A stretch of 64,000 nucleotides of DNA from Gudongella sp049310905 (GTDB lineage Bacteria; Bacillota; Clostridia; Tissierellales; Tissierellaceae): assembly GCF_049310905.1 (NCBI RefSeq), contig NZ_JBMEMN010000007.1:18569-82568 (forward strand), in the 5' to 3' direction. A model generated the notes under the pieces. It had not been told where the DNA came from, did no database searches, and saw only the letters and a program-made list of their open reading frames with translations. Numbering within the stretch: position 1 is the first letter of the stretch; the number at the start of each line of letters is the position of its first letter. Position numbers and translations under genes: made by a program. Below, piece after piece: positions 26,359-35,293 of this stretch.

Positions 26359-27657
26359 TTAGACCTCCAATTCTTTCTCTGAAATGTTTCCGAATATATC
26401 AATCAATCTGATAACAATACGGTCTTCCTTTTGGAAAAAATCCTCTATTTCAAACTCCGTTTCAACCTCTGGACCATACCATTCCCTGATGCATTCTCTG
26501 TGAATGTTTACCCTATATATTCCCAGATAGTCAATGTATTTTGATGGTTTTTCCTTAAGTGTTCTTTCTGCCAGATCAGGATCTGATGAATTCAGTGTTA
26601 TAAAGTCCTGATCAATTCTTATATCCTCAATTGAGATGCCAATCCTTTCACCGACTCTGTTCCCCTTAACTGAAAAGTCAATGGATGAATCTTCCATATC
26701 CAGATTGTGGAATAATCTGTAGCCTGCTGAATCACCGAGCCTGCTTCCACAGGTGACAACACTGTGGACGCTGTTGTCAGCTCCAATCCATCTTCTGCCA
26801 TTTTTTTCCGCCACCTTGATTGTGGTTCCACTTCCCATAAAGAAGTCCCCAACAATTGAGCCTTCATTTGAGGATGCCAATACTATCCTTTGCAGCAGTG
26901 CTTCCGGTTTCTGAGTTTCATATCCCACTCTTTCAGAGGACGTCCTGCCGACCATGTCGACATTCCATACATCCTTCATATTTACAAGAGTGTGCCATCC
27001 AATTTCATCTTCATACTCAAGAACATTCTTAAACCTGTATGGCTTCATTCCACGGTTATAGGATTTCTCCCTCAGTGGATTGAAGATAAAGTTCTTGGTC
27101 TTTGTATATACCAGAATATTGTCATGCTTCTTGGAGAAGCTTTTTCTTCCGGCACCACCAGACTTGTAGGACCAGATTATTTCATTCAGGAATCTATTCT
27201 CGCCAAAGACTTCATCCAGGATCAATCTCATATAATGGGCGGTTCTGGAGTCTACATGAACATAAATCGTGCCCTTGTCAGATAAGAGCTCCCTGATCAA
27301 AAAAATACGGGTTGAAATCATTCCCAGGTAGTCCATCAATCCATCTTTCCAAGTATCCTTGTATGCATCATTATAGAAAACAAGCTCATCCTCTCCCTTG
27401 CCAATGGAAATCCTTTTGCGATAATCAGATCCCGAGAAAAAAGGTGGATCAATATAGACAAGATCCAACCTGCCCCTGAATCCATAATCAATCAGGTTTG
27501 ACATTGCATGAAGATTCTCCCCCAGGTACAGCCTGTTCTCTCCTGTGGGAGAATTGTGAGACTCACTCATAAATTCCGGTGCTGGATTCTTCAAAATTTC
27601 TTCTGAGACCAACCGGGAGTTTTCAATCATCTTATGGAATTCCAGCATTCTGCTCAT
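26359..27657 (-). CDS. Beta-class site-specific DNA methyltransferase
   Basis: 432 residues. The catalytic motif DPPF is at 70-73, followed later by the S-adenosylmethionine site FFMGSGTT, giving the motif order of beta-class amino-methyltransferases (N6-adenine or N4-cytosine). A C-terminal region of about 110 residues after the AdoMet motif is of unknown function. CAGGAG precedes the ATG at 27657. No restriction endonuclease or specificity gene is adjacent. It lies in an operon with methionine-sulfoxide reductases and pepD, so it is an orphan, perhaps epigenetic, enzyme. Confidence 0.88.
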   Translation of the reverse strand: MSRMLEFHKMIENSRLVSEEILKNPAPEFMSESHNSPTGENRLYLGENLHAMSNLIDYGFRGRLDLVYIDPPFFSGSDYRKRISIGKGEDELVFYNDAYKDTWKDGLMDYLGMISTRIFLIRELLSDKGTIYVHVDSRTAHYMRLILDEVFGENRFLNEIIWSYKSGGAGRKSFSKKHDNILVYTKTKNFIFNPLREKSYNRGMKPYRFKNVLEYEDEIGWHTLVNMKDVWNVDMVGRTSSERVGYETQKPEALLQRIVLASSNEGSIVGDFFMGSGTTIKVAEKNGRRWIGADNSVHSVVTCGSRLGDSAGYRLFHNLDMEDSSIDFSVKGNRVGERIGISIEDIRIDQDFITLNSSDPDLAERTLKEKPSKYIDYLGIYRVNIHRECIREWYGPEVETEFEIEDFFQKEDRIVIRLIDIFGNISEKELEV

Positions 27658-27683
27658 TTGAACAACTCCTGTCTGAGGTATTG

Positions 27684-28187
27684 TTAAGCCGTAACCTTTT
27701 CCCAATCTATATATTCATTCAAAATGTGAACAAATTTCTCAAAATATTTCTGGTGAAGCTCCCCAAACCTATCCTTGGAAGGGCTGTCAAGATCCAACAC
27801 CCCATATACCTTGCCCTCTTTAACGATTGGCACAACCAACTCTGAACTGGAAGCAGAATCGCAGGCGATATGACCCGGGAACAGATCAACATCAGGTACC
27901 AGCTGAGTTTTCTCTTCTTTTACAGCCGTACCACATACACCTTTTCCCACCTGAATTCTATTGCATGCAGGCAACCCCTGGAAGGGTCCAAGTACAAGCT
28001 CGCCCCTGTTCATAAGATAAAATCCTGACCAGTTGAGATCCTCCACGCAAGCCTTGATTATGGCAGTTGCATTTGAAAGATTTGCCAATTCATTTTTTTC
28101 CGAATCCACCTGTCCTTTGAGGAGGAGATTCATGAACCTTAGCCTATCCTCTTCATTCATTTTTTCCACTGCATCAACTTTGATCAC
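27684..28187 (-). CDS. Free methionine-(R)-sulfoxide reductase, GAF type
   Basis: 167 residues forming a single GAF domain of the fRMsr type. WSGFYLM, LGPFQG and the Cys residues in PACNRI, GVCGTA and IACDS match the family's redox pattern. It reduces free methionine-R-sulfoxide with thioredoxin. A GTG start at 28187 follows GGGGGG. It starts 10 bases after msrA, giving a matched pair of methionine repair enzymes for free R and for S sulfoxides. Confidence 0.88.
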   Translation of the reverse strand: MIKVDAVEKMNEEDRLRFMNLLLKGQVDSEKNELANLSNATAIIKACVEDLNWSGFYLMNRGELVLGPFQGLPACNRIQVGKGVCGTAVKEEKTQLVPDVDLFPGHIACDSASSSELVVPIVKEGKVYGVLDLDSPSKDRFGELHQKYFEKFVHILNEYIDWEKVTA

Positions 28188-28197
28188 TTTATCCCCC

Positions 28198-28674
28198 CTA
28201 CACACTCATATCCACGTGACAGTAGCCACCTGGGTTTTTCTTCAGATAGTCCTGATGGTATTCCTCAGCCGAGTAGTATGACTTTATGGGTTCAACTTCA
28301 GTTACCACAGGCTCCCTGTGCTGTTCTCTTATTTCGTCCATTTTCTTCTCAATAAGTGGTAGATCATCCGGATCAACATAGTAAATTCCTGTACGGTATT
28401 GGTTGCCAATATCTCCACCCTGTCTGTTTAACAGCGTAGGGTCAATTATCCTAAAAAACTTGTCAAGCAGGTGCTCCAGCTCAACCACATTCTCATCATA
28501 TTTTATATAAGCTGTTTCAGTATGACCTGTTGTACCTGTACAGACCTGCTCATAAGATGGATTTTCTCTTCTTCCATTGGCATATCCAACTTCAGTATCC
28601 ACAACTCCTTCAATTCTTGAAAAATACTCTTCCACTCCCCAAAAACATCCTCCAGCAAGATAAATTTCCTTCAT
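28198..28674 (-). CDS. msrA: Peptide methionine-(S)-sulfoxide reductase
   Basis: 158 residues with the MsrA active site GGCFWG (catalytic Cys10). The conserved GYANG, GHTE and the segment QYRTGIYY are also present. It repairs S-methionine sulfoxide in proteins. The C-terminus is short, without the usual fused MsrB domain and without extra C-terminal recycling cysteines. GAGGG precedes the ATG. It lies 14 bases downstream of lrgB. Confidence 0.95.
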   Translation of the reverse strand: MKEIYLAGGCFWGVEEYFSRIEGVVDTEVGYANGRRENPSYEQVCTGTTGHTETAYIKYDENVVELEHLLDKFFRIIDPTLLNRQGGDIGNQYRTGIYYVDPDDLPLIEKKMDEIREQHREPVVTEVEPIKSYYSAEEYHQDYLKKNPGGYCHVDMSV

Positions 28675-28688
28675 TTTTTATCCCTCCA

Positions 28689-29387
28689 TTAAATTATATT
28701 CAACAACCACAATATTCCCGGCACAATAAGAACTGTAACAATCCCAGCTACCCCTATTGCAAGTGAACTCATGGCACCTTCAACTTCTCCAATCTCCATT
28801 GCCTTTGCTGTTCCAACTGCATGGGCAGAAGTTCCCATTGCAATTCCCTTGGCAATTGGATTGCGAACTCCAAATAGCCCTAAAATCTTTTCTCCAAACA
28901 TATACCCACTAATACCCGTTATGGAAACAAATATGGCTGTCAAGGAAGGATTTCCCTCCAAAAGAATGGATATTTCCATGGCAATTGGAGTAGTGGTTGA
29001 TCTCGGCACCAAGGATGCTATTAGCAACCTGTCAAGTCCCAGGAGTCTACCCGCCAGAACAACGAACAAAATCCCTGCCACCGAGCCCACGAGTACTCCC
29101 GCAAGTATAGGTGTCAGATTCCCTTTTAAAAGTTCTCTCTGCTTATATAGTGGTACCGCCAGCACAACAGTCGCAGGTCCCAGGAAGAAGGTTATCATCT
29201 GCCCTCCAAGGTTGTAGGTTTCATAGTCTATATCAAAGATCAAAAGAATACCGACAACAATAAGCATTGCAACAAGCAGCGGATTTAGAAGCATTATTTT
29301 GGTCCTCTTTGCAATATAGCTGGAAAGGGCAAATGCAAGTATTGAAATTCCAACACCAAATATCGGCGTATTTATATAATCATACAT
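28689..29387 (-). CDS. lrgB: LrgB/CidB-family membrane protein
   Basis: 232 residues with about six hydrophobic segments. It has the family landmarks PRSTTTPIAMEIS and GTSAHAVGTAKAME. LrgB works with LrgA in holin/antiholin-like control of autolysis or in export of small organic acids such as pyruvate. The ATG follows GAGGAG and is 4 bases past the lrgA stop. Confidence 0.9.
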   Translation of the reverse strand: MYDYINTPIFGVGISILAFALSSYIAKRTKIMLLNPLLVAMLIVVGILLIFDIDYETYNLGGQMITFFLGPATVVLAVPLYKQRELLKGNLTPILAGVLVGSVAGILFVVLAGRLLGLDRLLIASLVPRSTTTPIAMEISILLEGNPSLTAIFVSITGISGYMFGEKILGLFGVRNPIAKGIAMGTSAHAVGTAKAMEIGEVEGAMSSLAIGVAGIVTVLIVPGILWLLNII

Positions 29388-29391
29388 GATA

Positions 29392-29751
29392 TCAGTTCTC
29401 CTCCCTTTCCTTGCTTCTTAATATCCACTGGACTGTCAGACCCGTGGTTACCATAACAACCACGATACCTACTCCAAGAATAAGCAAGAGTAAAACCAGA
29501 TTTTCACCCAGCAAATGAGCAACAGTAAGAACCCCTACAATTGTAGGTAGAAAAAGAAAAGTCAGATGTGCAAGCAGAACATCTGCTGCTTTTTCCACCA
29601 ATTTCAATGGTAGTATCCCAGTCATAAGGAGAAATAGCAGGATCATCATTCCAAGAACATTACCGGGCAGCGAAAGCCCGAACATGCTCTGTAAAGTTTG
29701 TCCAGTCCATAAAATCAATAGAATAAGTCCAAGTTGTTTTAAAGCCGTCAT
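29392..29751 (-). CDS. lrgA: LrgA/CidA-family holin-like protein
   Basis: 119 residues with four hydrophobic helices and the family motif LPGNVLGMM. It forms a membrane complex with LrgB, which is encoded immediately downstream. The ATG at 29751 has AGAAGGGA upstream. It is the likely first gene of lrgA-lrgB-msrA-fRMsr-methyltransferase-pepD. Confidence 0.88.
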   Translation of the reverse strand: MTALKQLGLILLILWTGQTLQSMFGLSLPGNVLGMMILLFLLMTGILPLKLVEKAADVLLAHLTFLFLPTIVGVLTVAHLLGENLVLLLLILGVGIVVVMVTTGLTVQWILRSKEREEN

Positions 29752-29808
29752 CAAAATTCATTCCCTTCTACAAAGAAATAACAGGGTCTCCCCCTGTCAT
29801 TTCCAAGC

Positions 29809-30300
29809 TTAAAATGGTGCAAAGCCCTGGTCTGCCCACCAGTCTTCCTTGTACATATTGTACTGCTCCGTAAACTGCTCAAGATGTACTCTTTCCCACT
29901 TGATAAGCATATCGTATAGCTTTCTTGCCTCTTCAAGTTCAGTCTCTTCCTTGGCTTTTATATAGAAATCAACTGAATCCTTTTCCATCTGGATTCCTAT
30001 ACTGAAAACCGACATGGCCAGTGAAGTCATGTCTTTGTCCAGCTTATCCCATTTGTAGATTTCAGGTGATGGAGGACCTTCCATAAATGCCATTTCCTTT
30101 TCATCTTCAATTCCATCCTTGATTTTGATGAAAAGCGCCTCCAAATATTCAATATGCTTCTTCTCTTCATTTGCAAGTTCCATAAAGGCATCTCTGCTTC
30201 CGCCCTCGCCTGCCTGCTTGGCAGCCATTCTGTAAAATTCAAAGCCCTCTACCTCGTTCATGATAGCCTGCTTGATTGCACTGAGTTCCTCTTTTAACAT
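29809..30300 (-). CDS. Ferritin-like (rubrerythrin-type) di-iron protein
   Basis: 163 residues, all-helical. It carries two pairs of iron-ligand candidates: EVEGFEFY and EEKKHIEYLE in the first half, and MEKDSVDFY and WERVHLEQF in the second. This is the four-helix-bundle pattern of rubrerythrin-like proteins without a C-terminal rubredoxin domain. A role in peroxide or iron detoxification is inferred. AAAGGGTG precedes the ATG at 30300. Confidence 0.85.
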   Translation of the reverse strand: MLKEELSAIKQAIMNEVEGFEFYRMAAKQAGEGGSRDAFMELANEEKKHIEYLEALFIKIKDGIEDEKEMAFMEGPPSPEIYKWDKLDKDMTSLAMSVFSIGIQMEKDSVDFYIKAKEETELEEARKLYDMLIKWERVHLEQFTEQYNMYKEDWWADQGFAPF

Positions 30301-30357
30301 ATAATCACCCTTTCTTTTTGATTACCCTTAAATTTATACCCAAGTTGGGGTTAATTA

Positions 30358-32097
30358 TCACTCTATTCCGAGAAGAACCATAAATTCCATGCTTCTTATA
30401 TCAGGCTCAGTGCCAGGTTCGTATGTCCCGTTAATGGATGTGAAAATTATTTTCATTCTTGCATTTTCGTTTTCCATCTGGAATGTCATCTGATCCTGAT
30501 CTCTTGATGAACTTATTCCAGGCTGATTTCCGTCCTCTTCAAGAATCTGTTTAATCAGCGGAGATATACTTTCTGAGAAAATTACTCTATCAGCCAGGTA
30601 CAATTCAAGGAGATTGTCATCTTTTGTAAATTTGGATCCAATTTGTCCTGATTCCATTAATTCCTGATTCCAGCTTGAAGTTCTAAAATAGTAATCATAT
30701 TCCGATACATCAATAATTTCACTTTCCATGTTCGCAAGATAAATATTGAAGCTACCACTCATATCACCTCTTGAATAAGGCTCATAGTCGAAGCCAAGAA
30801 CCTCTGATAGATTACCCGGTTCTGTATTCTCAGGCAGTGTTTTTATATCATCAAGAGAATGATTCTGCTGGAAATAGTAGATAATATTGTTAATTTCCCT
30901 TTTGTCTTCCAGGCTGACATCTCCTCCAGCAACAAGTACACCTTCACCTATCATCCCATTCTCCTGTAGCAAATCATCCAGTCTGCTATTCTGGCTCCTT
31001 ATGGAAACGTTGTAGGCGCTCACTGGTCCATACAGTGATACGGTGATTATAATTGCAATTGCAACTAAAACGGAAATATTGCCAAATCGATTCTTTAATG
31101 CGTAATTTATCATGGTAAATAGAACCCAGACTCCCAATGCCAGGACAAAATATCTATTTTCTGTAATCCCATACTGCATTATCCTCTGCCCCATTGAAAG
31201 AAACATCATAAGGAGTATTGGCAGATTGATAATCGGGAACCATTTATTGAAAAATTCTACAATCCTGCTCTTGCCAATAAGTGGAGATGATATGAGAATC
31301 AATCCACTTGCAAGTACTGAATACCATAGAACAAGATGAGAAACTAGACCCTTTGGCCAATCCCAGGTAGCTATTATCTTTATGAAATAAACATACAGAA
31401 TTGCTGAATATATGAATATCAATGGGATAACGATATATTCCAGGAGTATTTTTACAGCAGGCGAATAATATCCGTCATCCGATTCTTCAACGCCAGGGAT
31501 CTTCCATAGAAACATTGAAGCTGCAAATACAAAGACTACAAGTATAAATAGCTCAATGTAAATACTATCACCAAATGGTATCTCAAATAGCTGCTCTATT
31601 GTAAAAACGATAAGTACAAGTCCAATAAAAAGAACAACTGCATAAACTGCTGCTATTGAAAATGCATAAGTCAGACCCTTGACATAGCTTACCAGACCAT
31701 CTGGTCTCCTCAACCTTGGAATAAACATAATCAATGCAAGCAGCAGCAGAATGGTACCCATGTATCTTGTTACACTGACCATATTCATCTCGTTTAAGAA
31801 AACAAAATAATACAAAACCTGAAAAATTGCAGCTCCAACAAAGCCAACTATTCTGACATTTTTCTTGGTTCCCTGTGATTCAAATCCAAGATTGAGCGCC
31901 AGAAACAGTAATATACCCATTCCAAGAACCATTGCAATTTTCACAAGATTTTCAATAGTTTCAGATGATACCACATTTTCGTTTTCAATCAAAAATATAA
32001 GAATCAGACCAACTAATATCGAATAAATCATTGAGACAGGAAATCTCGCAAAAGCACCTTTTACACCCTTGATAATATTTTTAGACAAGTTTACCAT
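30358..32097 (-). CDS. DUF4153 polytopic membrane protein
   Basis: 579 residues. About eleven hydrophobic helices fill the first 380 residues in the pattern of the DUF4153 family. The C-terminal 200 residues are hydrophilic and probably extracytoplasmic. The function of the family is unknown. GGGGGAATG lies before the ATG at 32097, and the longer frame lacks a ribosome site. It follows the RelA/SpoT-domain gene by 44 bases. Confidence 0.8.
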   Translation of the reverse strand: MVNLSKNIIKGVKGAFARFPVSMIYSILVGLILIFLIENENVVSSETIENLVKIAMVLGMGILLFLALNLGFESQGTKKNVRIVGFVGAAIFQVLYYFVFLNEMNMVSVTRYMGTILLLLALIMFIPRLRRPDGLVSYVKGLTYAFSIAAVYAVVLFIGLVLIVFTIEQLFEIPFGDSIYIELFILVVFVFAASMFLWKIPGVEESDDGYYSPAVKILLEYIVIPLIFIYSAILYVYFIKIIATWDWPKGLVSHLVLWYSVLASGLILISSPLIGKSRIVEFFNKWFPIINLPILLMMFLSMGQRIMQYGITENRYFVLALGVWVLFTMINYALKNRFGNISVLVAIAIIITVSLYGPVSAYNVSIRSQNSRLDDLLQENGMIGEGVLVAGGDVSLEDKREINNIIYYFQQNHSLDDIKTLPENTEPGNLSEVLGFDYEPYSRGDMSGSFNIYLANMESEIIDVSEYDYYFRTSSWNQELMESGQIGSKFTKDDNLLELYLADRVIFSESISPLIKQILEEDGNQPGISSSRDQDQMTFQMENENARMKIIFTSINGTYEPGTEPDIRSMEFMVLLGIE

Positions 32098-32141
32098 TTT
32101 TTCATTCCCCCGGACTTCCATAAAAAGGAGCAAGGTTTCCC

Positions 32142-33491
32142 TTACTCCACTCTGCCAAATTCAATAATTGCTTCTCTAATGGTTTCCCTGTTTCTAAGCC
32201 AATCCTCATAGTTGTTCAATGGTCCAATCAGATGCAACAGTTTTTCTCCAAGGGATTCTATTGAACAGTTATTGATGAAATCAATGCTGGCTTCAGGATA
32301 AAAGCTTTCATAGATATACATAAGTAGACAATCTTCAACATCATTCCTATCAGAATCCTCAAGTTTCATTCCATCCATTGATTTCTTGATGATTTCCCTG
32401 TATCTGTATCTGATATAATGCATAAAACCTTCAAAGTCTTCTGCATTTGTGCCTTCTTCAACCTCGTAGATGATCTTGAAGAAGAGGTTCCATCTGAAGT
32501 CCTTGTTTATAACATCTAAAATCCTGTTGCCAAATCTTCTTGAGAACTGGTCGTTATATGCTATTTCTCTTTCAAATTCGATGAAGTTGTTGAATTCAAT
32601 GGCACTCTTTCCAATATCATTCAATCTGTTCATAACTCTCAGGAAGTTTTCGCTGTAACTTCCATTGCCATCTTCAACCCTCATAAATACAAAATTTACT
32701 ATTACATCAGTAGATTTCTTGAAATCAAGCACGAACCCTACTTCATGTCGTACCTTGACAATATATATGTCGTGAATAATCTTTGAAAGCAGGCCCTTCA
32801 TCTGTGCACGTTTCGCAGGAGTTGTGCTGGCATCCATGCTGCTTAGGTGATTGTAGATCAACATCAGCTGTCTATCGATCATTGTCAGGTTATCCTTGAT
32901 GGATGACATTATGTCCCTGAAAAAATCCTCTGTCAGCATATAGTTGAAGTTCTTGTAAAGCACCCTGTGGTCTATGTCTCCCCAGAAAACATTTACCATG
33001 GATTTGATCTGCAGCTCAAAGTTCACTGCAACTCCATCCTTTGAGTACTTTCCGTCAATCTTGAAAATCTCAAATCCATTCTTTTGTATCTGCGGCTGTT
33101 TCTCATCAAGTAAAAGTGATATGCTCTCATTCAAAGGATTGGAATAGTATCCACCCTCTTCCCTTCTATTGAAAAGCTTTACAATATCTTCATAGATTTT
33201 TGCCTCATCCTCTATGAATCTACATTCAATTCTGAATCCTATCAGGTCTGAAAGATCGTCAACAAGATTCTGCGGTGATTCATACTTAAGGTAAAAGTTA
33301 TGCCTTAATATCTTTTCCTTCAAGCTTTCGGTTGATTTTATTCTGTAGTTTACGTTTAAAAAATGGTCCTTTATAAACAAGCTGTCATTGAAGAACTTCT
33401 CAAGCTCCCCGGCAACCCTGTCCAACTCATCAGACTTGTCCTCAATAAGTGACAATGTAGTATCTATAAAATCAAAAAGCTCCAATTTCAT
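32142..33491 (-). CDS. RelA/SpoT synthetase-domain protein
   Basis: 449 residues. The first 180 resemble the (p)ppGpp synthetase domain: YRIKSTESLKEKI (Arg50, Lys52), SDLIGFRIECRF with the candidate metal ligand Asp82, and FELQIKSMVNVFWGDIDH (Glu159, Gln161, His175), which matches the EVQIRT motif of known synthetases. No HD hydrolase domain and no TGS/ACT region is present. The remaining 260 residues are helical and unrecognised. It is longer than small alarmone synthetases. GGGGAGGG precedes the ATG at 33491. Confidence 0.78.
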   Translation of the reverse strand: MKLELFDFIDTTLSLIEDKSDELDRVAGELEKFFNDSLFIKDHFLNVNYRIKSTESLKEKILRHNFYLKYESPQNLVDDLSDLIGFRIECRFIEDEAKIYEDIVKLFNRREEGGYYSNPLNESISLLLDEKQPQIQKNGFEIFKIDGKYSKDGVAVNFELQIKSMVNVFWGDIDHRVLYKNFNYMLTEDFFRDIMSSIKDNLTMIDRQLMLIYNHLSSMDASTTPAKRAQMKGLLSKIIHDIYIVKVRHEVGFVLDFKKSTDVIVNFVFMRVEDGNGSYSENFLRVMNRLNDIGKSAIEFNNFIEFEREIAYNDQFSRRFGNRILDVINKDFRWNLFFKIIYEVEEGTNAEDFEGFMHYIRYRYREIIKKSMDGMKLEDSDRNDVEDCLLMYIYESFYPEASIDFINNCSIESLGEKLLHLIGPLNNYEDWLRNRETIREAIIEFGRVE

Positions 33492-33556
33492 ATTAACCCT
33501 CCCCATAGTCTCTATAAATATTATATCACACAAAAAATAAAGATAGTACTATTTAC

Positions 33557-33585
33557 AAAGAAAATCCCCCGGTGGAAACCGAGGG
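33557..33585 (-). terminator. Terminator of the Nqr-type operon
   Basis: On the - strand CCCTCGGT, a TTCC loop and ACCGGGGG form an 8-bp stem followed by ATTTTCTTT, directly downstream of the nqrF-like stop. Confidence 0.75.
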
Positions 33586-33593
33586 ATATCAAT

Positions 33594-34691
33594 CTAGAAT
33601 TTGTCGAAGTAAACCAATTCTTCTGGCATGCCTTTCTTGGTAAGACTCTTGACCACACTGTCGATCATAGGTTCATTGCCGCACAGATAAGCCTCTTTGT
33701 TCTCACCATCTTCAAGCATTTCATCAATTGCATTGTTAACACGTCCACTGAATCCATCCCAATCATCATCTTCCCCTAGACGGGACAGACACGGGATAAA
33801 CTTAAAGTCGGGAAGCTCTTCTTCAAGCTTCTCAAAGTGATCCAGCAAAAACAGGTCTGAAGGTGTCTTTGCTCCAAAGTAGAATCTTGCTTTTCTGTCA
33901 ATTCCCTTTGATTGCATATAGTTCAGAAGTGAAAGAATTGGTGCAACTCCAGTACCCACTGCAACCATTATCATTTCCCTGTCGTTGTCCTGATAGTAGA
34001 AATCTCCAAATGGTCCGTTGATGGTAACCTTGTCGCCCACCTCAAGATGGTGGTGGACATAAGTTGTTGCTATGCCCTCCGGTACCAATCCAATTATAAG
34101 CTCGATATACCCCTTCTCAAGCGGTGAGGATGCAATTGAGTAGGCTCTGTATACCTCTTCGTCATTTCCATCGTAGAGGGGTGCCTGAAGCTGTACATAC
34201 TGACCAGGCTTAAAGTTTATTTCCTCTCCTTCAGGAAGCTTAAATCTCAATTTCTTGATTACATCAGTCAGGTCATCAATTGATTCAACCGTAGCCTCAA
34301 ACTCCTTGACATTGAAAAGCTCCTCAGGAATCTGAATCCTTATATCCTGCTTTACCTTGCATTGACAGGATAGCCTTACGTTGTCCGCAAGCTCCTCTTC
34401 AGTCATAAATGGCGTCTCGGTTGCAAGAACAGGACCTCCACCTTCCAGTACCTGAACCTTGCAATATCCGCAGGTTCCCTTTCCTCCGCAGGCGGAAGGA
34501 ATAAAAATCTTCTCCTGATTAAGGGTAGTCAGAAGCGATGTTCCTCCGTCAACTGTAAACTGCTTGTCATCATTTATTGTCATGGTAACCTGACCATAAT
34601 TACCTATTGTTCTGTCAGCAATTGTAAGCAGCACTGCAAACAATGCCGTTATTATTGAAAGTGATACGGTTGAGATTACTATTGAACTCAT
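33594..34691 (-). CDS. nqrF: NqrF-like NADH dehydrogenase subunit of a Na+-pumping complex
   Basis: 365 residues. An N-terminal membrane helix (about 5-24), a plant-type [2Fe-2S] domain with ACGGKGTCGYC and a fourth Cys in LSCQC, and a ferredoxin-NADP-reductase-like module with RAYSIAS (FAD) and VAVGTGVAPI (NADH). In Na+-NQR this subunit takes electrons from NADH. It is shorter than proteobacterial NqrF (about 407 residues). It ends the B-C-D-E-F operon and is the only electron-entry subunit visible, since NqrA, RnfB and RnfC are missing. Confidence 0.9.
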   Translation of the reverse strand: MSSIVISTVSLSIITALFAVLLTIADRTIGNYGQVTMTINDDKQFTVDGGTSLLTTLNQEKIFIPSACGGKGTCGYCKVQVLEGGGPVLATETPFMTEEELADNVRLSCQCKVKQDIRIQIPEELFNVKEFEATVESIDDLTDVIKKLRFKLPEGEEINFKPGQYVQLQAPLYDGNDEEVYRAYSIASSPLEKGYIELIIGLVPEGIATTYVHHHLEVGDKVTINGPFGDFYYQDNDREMIMVAVGTGVAPILSLLNYMQSKGIDRKARFYFGAKTPSDLFLLDHFEKLEEELPDFKFIPCLSRLGEDDDWDGFSGRVNNAIDEMLEDGENKEAYLCGNEPMIDSVVKSLTKKGMPEELVYFDKF

Positions 34692-34702
34692 TTAATCCCC
34701 CC

Positions 34703-35293
34703 CTAAGATATTTGTACGATTCCAGAGAACCCGATAAATGCCAATGCCATCAACCCTATTACAATCAGGGTTATGCCTGGGCCTTCAAGTCCCTTTGGAA
34801 CGTCTGCTCTTTTGAGCTTCTGTCTAATTCCTGCAAGAGCTACAATGGCCAGAGTCCAACCCAAGCCTGAGCCGACTGCGAAACCAAAGGACTGCAGGAA
34901 TGTGTAATCACGGATAACCATAAACAGCGATACACCGAGAATAGCACAGTTTACTGTGATCAGCGGAAGGAAAATACCAAGAGCATAGTAAAGATTTGGT
35001 ATATATCTTTCCATAATCATCTCAATAAGCTGAACGAATGCAGCTATACTGATTATGAATATTATAAATCTCAAGAATTCAAGATTGTAAGGAACCAAAA
35101 GATAATGATAAACAAAGTAGTTGATTATTGAGGTTCCCGCCAAAACGAATGTTACGGCCTGTCCAAGACCAAGTGAAGTGTTTATCTCCTTGGATACTGC
35201 AACAAAGGAGCACATTCCCAGGAAGTTGGACAAAATCATATTATTTGTAAAAATTGCTGCGATAAAGATTACAAATGGATTAAGTTCAATCAT
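34703..35293 (-). CDS. nqrE: NqrE/RnfA membrane subunit
   Basis: 196 residues with six hydrophobic helices. Cys28 in LGMCSF and the Cys in TVNCAILG are in the positions that, with the paired subunit, hold the intramembrane iron-sulfur centre in NQR/Rnf. The start overlaps the nqrD stop by 4 bases. Family identity is clear; whether it is Nqr or Rnf type cannot be settled from this subunit alone. Confidence 0.92.
   Translation of the reverse strand: MIELNPFVIFIAAIFTNNMILSNFLGMCSFVAVSKEINTSLGLGQAVTFVLAGTSIINYFVYHYLLVPYNLEFLRFIIFIISIAAFVQLIEMIMERYIPNLYYALGIFLPLITVNCAILGVSLFMVIRDYTFLQSFGFAVGSGLGWTLAIVALAGIRQKLKRADVPKGLEGPGITLIVIGLMALAFIGFSGIVQIS

Noticed and set aside
26359..27657. Restriction-modification or defence island around the methyltransferase
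   Set aside because: No endonuclease, helicase, specificity or integrase gene is nearby; the neighbours are housekeeping-type genes.
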